Under the pieces are notes generated by a model, which ran no database searches, was not told the DNA's origin, and was given only the letters and a program-made list of their open reading frames with translations. A stretch of DNA of 7,662 nt from Spirochaetota bacterium (GTDB lineage Bacteria; Spirochaetota; UBA4802; UB4802): NCBI GenBank assembly GCA_029548025.1, contig JAKPOE010000219.1, positions 1 to 7,662 on the forward strand, written 5' to 3'. Positions 5,942 through 7,662 of the stretch are shown piece after piece (the stretch's first letter is position 1; each line of letters starts with the position of its first letter). The translations under genes and the position numbers were made by a program.

Positions 5942-6142
5942 CAAATAATTAAAATAATTATGTACCACTTACCTTTGCATATATTTATAGGTAGCTATCA
6001 ATAGTGTTTTTTTCATTTTTTTATATGCTTGAAAGCAAAAGATAAAAAGCAGCTTATCAAATATTTTGTAATCACACGGGTATTTACAATTTTGTTTTGA
6101 TTTTCCTGTATGATATAAACGTGGTAGTTGATACTATGAAAT

Positions 6143-7396
6143 TTATAGCAACTGAAAGTTCAGTTGAAGATATAATAGCACAATTGACATTAACAAGGTT
6201 ATTATTGTAACCATTAATCCAGGTTTTAAAAATTCTATAAAGCTTATTTTGATACCTGCTCTTGCTGCTGATTCCAGAACAATAAGATTAGCCATGGCAC
6301 CAATTATTGTGGCATTACCTGCCAGGGTTGATGATGAAGCCAATGCCAGCCATAGCAGTTTGCTGTTGTTTTGTTTCAGTATTGGAACGAGAAGAATGAC
6401 AAAGGGCACATTGCTGATTATCTGGGAAGAGATAAGACTTATTCCATGTAATACAATAGTACTATAAAAAGTATTATTAAGCTGTGAGTAATGCATCACT
6501 ATATTCAATATCCCTGCTTTTTCAGCACCTTTTACGACAATAAATAGTGAAGCAAAAAATAACAGTAACACCCAATCAATTTCTTTTATAATTTTTGAAG
6601 GCTTTATTTTCCCTAATAAAAGAATAAAAGAACTTCCAATCAGAGCAATAAGAGGTATTGACAAATGAAGCATATGATGAAAAAGGAAAAGTATAGTCAT
6701 AATCAAAAAAATTGGTACAGAAAAGATCATAGAACTAAGGTTGTAATCATATTCATTTTCTTCATTTTCATCGTAATGTAATAGTGATGGTGCTTCAAAG
6801 GTTTGCGAATATATCCGTTTAATAACAATAATAATAATTATCATGCCGAGTATAGCAATAGGGAACAGATGCAGTATAAAATATATATAGGGAATCTTTG
6901 AATAAATACCAATCAGCATATTTTGCGGGTTACCGGTAATGGTCATTGAACTTCCAATGTTAGATGCTAAAATTTCAGCTATTAAATAAGGTTTAGGATC
7001 TAATTGTGCATGGCGGCATATTGAGATAATAACAGGGGTAAACATTAAAACAACAGCGTCATTAACCAGAAATGCACTGGCAATACCGGTAGTAAATGTT
7101 ATTATCCACAATAATTGTGATGGCGTTTTGGAAAAAGCAATTGTTTTATGAGCAACAAAAGCAAAAAATCCATCCAGTTCAAGAGTTGCAATAACAATCA
7201 TCATTCCTAAAAGCAGTGCTATTGTATTGAAATCTATAGCGGCAATTGCCTCTTCAAAAGATAAAACACCTGCAGCAATCATTGCAATTGCTCCAAAATA
7301 AGCTGCTGATGGCCTGTCAATGTTAATGCCTGGCAGGCGGGTTACCATTATCCCTGAATATGTAATAATGAAGATAATAAGAGCAACAGTATACAT
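6143..7396 (-). CDS. ArsB/NhaD/SLC13-type ion transporter (CitMHS-like permease)
   Basis: A 417-residue polytopic membrane protein of the ion-transporter superfamily, which moves anions, dicarboxylates or arsenite, or exchanges Na+/H+. About ten to twelve hydrophobic helices are visible. The family's inverted-repeat signatures are present. In the first half, FLVNDAVVLMFTP at 109-121 precedes SNIGSSMTITGNPQNMLIG at 145-163. In the second half, SNVPFVILLVP at 328-338 precedes SSSTLAGNATIIGAMANL at 354-371. IDWVLLLFFASLFIVVKG at 273-290 is also typical. An acidic loop with Asp, Glu and Asn lies at about 208-219 between the halves. The open frame continues upstream to TTG at 7522, but that part lies inside the tRNA. 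ATG at 7396 is the first usual start outside it and falls directly before the first helix. No Shine-Dalgarno is seen. Substrate cannot be predicted. Confidence 0.9.
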   Translation of the reverse strand: MYTVALIIFIITYSGIMVTRLPGINIDRPSAAYFGAIAMIAAGVLSFEEAIAAIDFNTIALLLGMMIVIATLELDGFFAFVAHKTIAFSKTPSQLLWIITFTTGIASAFLVNDAVVLMFTPVIISICRHAQLDPKPYLIAEILASNIGSSMTITGNPQNMLIGIYSKIPYIYFILHLFPIAILGMIIIIIVIKRIYSQTFEAPSLLHYDENEENEYDYNLSSMIFSVPIFLIMTILFLFHHMLHLSIPLIALIGSSFILLLGKIKPSKIIKEIDWVLLLFFASLFIVVKGAEKAGILNIVMHYSQLNNTFYSTIVLHGISLISSQIISNVPFVILLVPILKQNNSKLLWLALASSSTLAGNATIIGAMANLIVLESAARAGIKISFIEFLKPGLMVTIITLLMSIVLLYLQLNFQLL

Positions 7397-7465
7397 GGCA
7401 ATTGATATGCTGGGGAAATTGTAACTTATATGACTTATAATTGAAGTATCTTTATAATGGACATC

Positions 7466-7537
7466 TGCCCGGCCAGGGCTCGAACCTGGACTTCTCTGAT
7501 CCAGAGTCAGATGTGTTGCCAATTACACCACCGGGCA
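7466..7537 (-). tRNA. tRNA-Gln (anticodon CUG)
   Basis: The minus strand folds as a complete 72-base cloverleaf. The acceptor stem is TGCCCGG with CCGGGCA, the D stem GTGT with ACAC, and the anticodon stem TCTGA with TCAGA. The 7-base anticodon loop CTCTGGA gives anticodon CTG, reading CAG glutamine codons. The T stem is CCAGG with CCTGG around the loop TTCGAGC. U1-A72 fits tRNA-Gln. There is no discriminator base beyond the stem in this count, and CCA is not encoded (GATGT follows), so it must be added by nucleotidyltransferase. The transporter ATG lies 69 bases downstream on the same strand with no terminator seen between them. Confidence 0.95.
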
Positions 7538-7565
7538 AAACAACACCATAACACCTTTATAGCAC

Positions 7566-7594
7566 AATGTTTATTCTGATAAAAATTTTGTCAA
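7566..7594 (-). promoter_or_regulatory. Possible promoter for tRNA-Gln
   Basis: A perfect TTGACA (7594-7589) lies about 50 bases upstream of the mature tRNA. With a 17-base spacer the -10 would be AACATT (7571-7566, 3/6). An alternative -10, TATAAA (7561-7556), lies too far from this -35 but could pair with TTTTAT. Either would give a short 5' leader for RNase P removal. Confidence 0.4.
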
Positions 7595-7608
7595 TACTTT
7601 TGAAACAA

Positions 7609-7662
7609 TCACCCTTCTTTTTGTACTATTTTTGCCCATGTATCCTTTAATGTAACTGTTCT
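7609..7662 (-). CDS. Possible C-terminal end of an unidentified protein (partial)
   Basis: A minus-strand frame open to the right edge encodes 17 residues (RTVTLKDTWAKIVQKEG) and stops at TGA (7611-7609), just before the tRNA promoter region. The amphipathic, Lys/Glu-rich ending looks protein-like, but it is too short to identify. A second minus frame is also open, for about 29 codons to TAA at 7573-7571, but that would run across the TTGACA, so I prefer the first. Confidence 0.35.
   Translation of the reverse strand, partial: RTVTLKDTWAKIVQKEG

Larger units (their letters stand above)
5834..6142. other. AT-rich intergenic region between the transporter and STAS genes
   Basis: This 309-base stretch has no convincing gene. 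It holds the probable STAS promoter (5913-5941) and three dyads (5859-5902, 5902-5921, 5945-5961). From 5965 to 6142, downstream of the transporter, I see no clear terminator; the small GCTTGAAAGC hairpin near 6028 is too short. Confidence 0.6.

Overview
The window is AT-rich, roughly two-thirds A+T by eye. It suggests a Gram-negative (diderm) bacterium, because it encodes a lipoprotein-type ApbE and a Do-type periplasmic HtrA protease behind a signal peptide. The lineage cannot be fixed from the sequence. The gene set and the decayed TGTCATTC-type palindromic repeat remnants would fit a spirochaete or a similar environmental phylum, but that is a guess. No phage, IS transposase, CRISPR array or biosynthetic cluster is visible.

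Layout from left to right. (1) Positions 1-139, minus: the first 46 codons of a probable alpha/beta hydrolase, cut by the window edge. (2) 284-1306, minus: an ApbE-type FAD:protein FMN transferase lipoprotein. (3) 1307-1908: a 602-base non-coding divergent region with decayed palindromic repeats, a terminator-like hairpin and a strong promoter for the next gene. (4) 1909-3312, plus: a Do/HtrA serine protease with two PDZ domains. (5) 3336-4310, minus: tryptophanyl-tRNA synthetase, tail-to-tail with htrA. (6) 4311-4497: a divergent promoter region holding a 12-bp palindrome. (7) 4498-5490, plus: a membrane-anchored HD-GYP phosphodiesterase-like protein. (8) 5477-5830, minus: a STAS-domain anti-sigma-factor antagonist-like protein whose 3' end overlaps the HD-GYP gene by 14 bp. 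(9) 5834-6142: an AT-rich intergenic region with a good promoter and several dyads. (10) 6143-7396, minus: an ArsB/NhaD/SLC13-type ion transporter. (11) 7466-7537, minus: tRNA-Gln(CUG). (12) The last ~50 bases: probably the end of another minus-strand gene.

Most genes are transcribed singly or divergently, and there is no obvious multi-gene pathway. The suggestive functional link is between the HD-GYP protein (cyclic-dinucleotide signalling) and the STAS protein (partner-switching signalling). They are convergent, overlap at their stop codons, and both have the 10-mer TTGCATGCAA near their 5' ends. ApbE and HtrA are both envelope proteins. I do not see a clear novel multi-gene system; the most interesting signals are regulatory and architectural.
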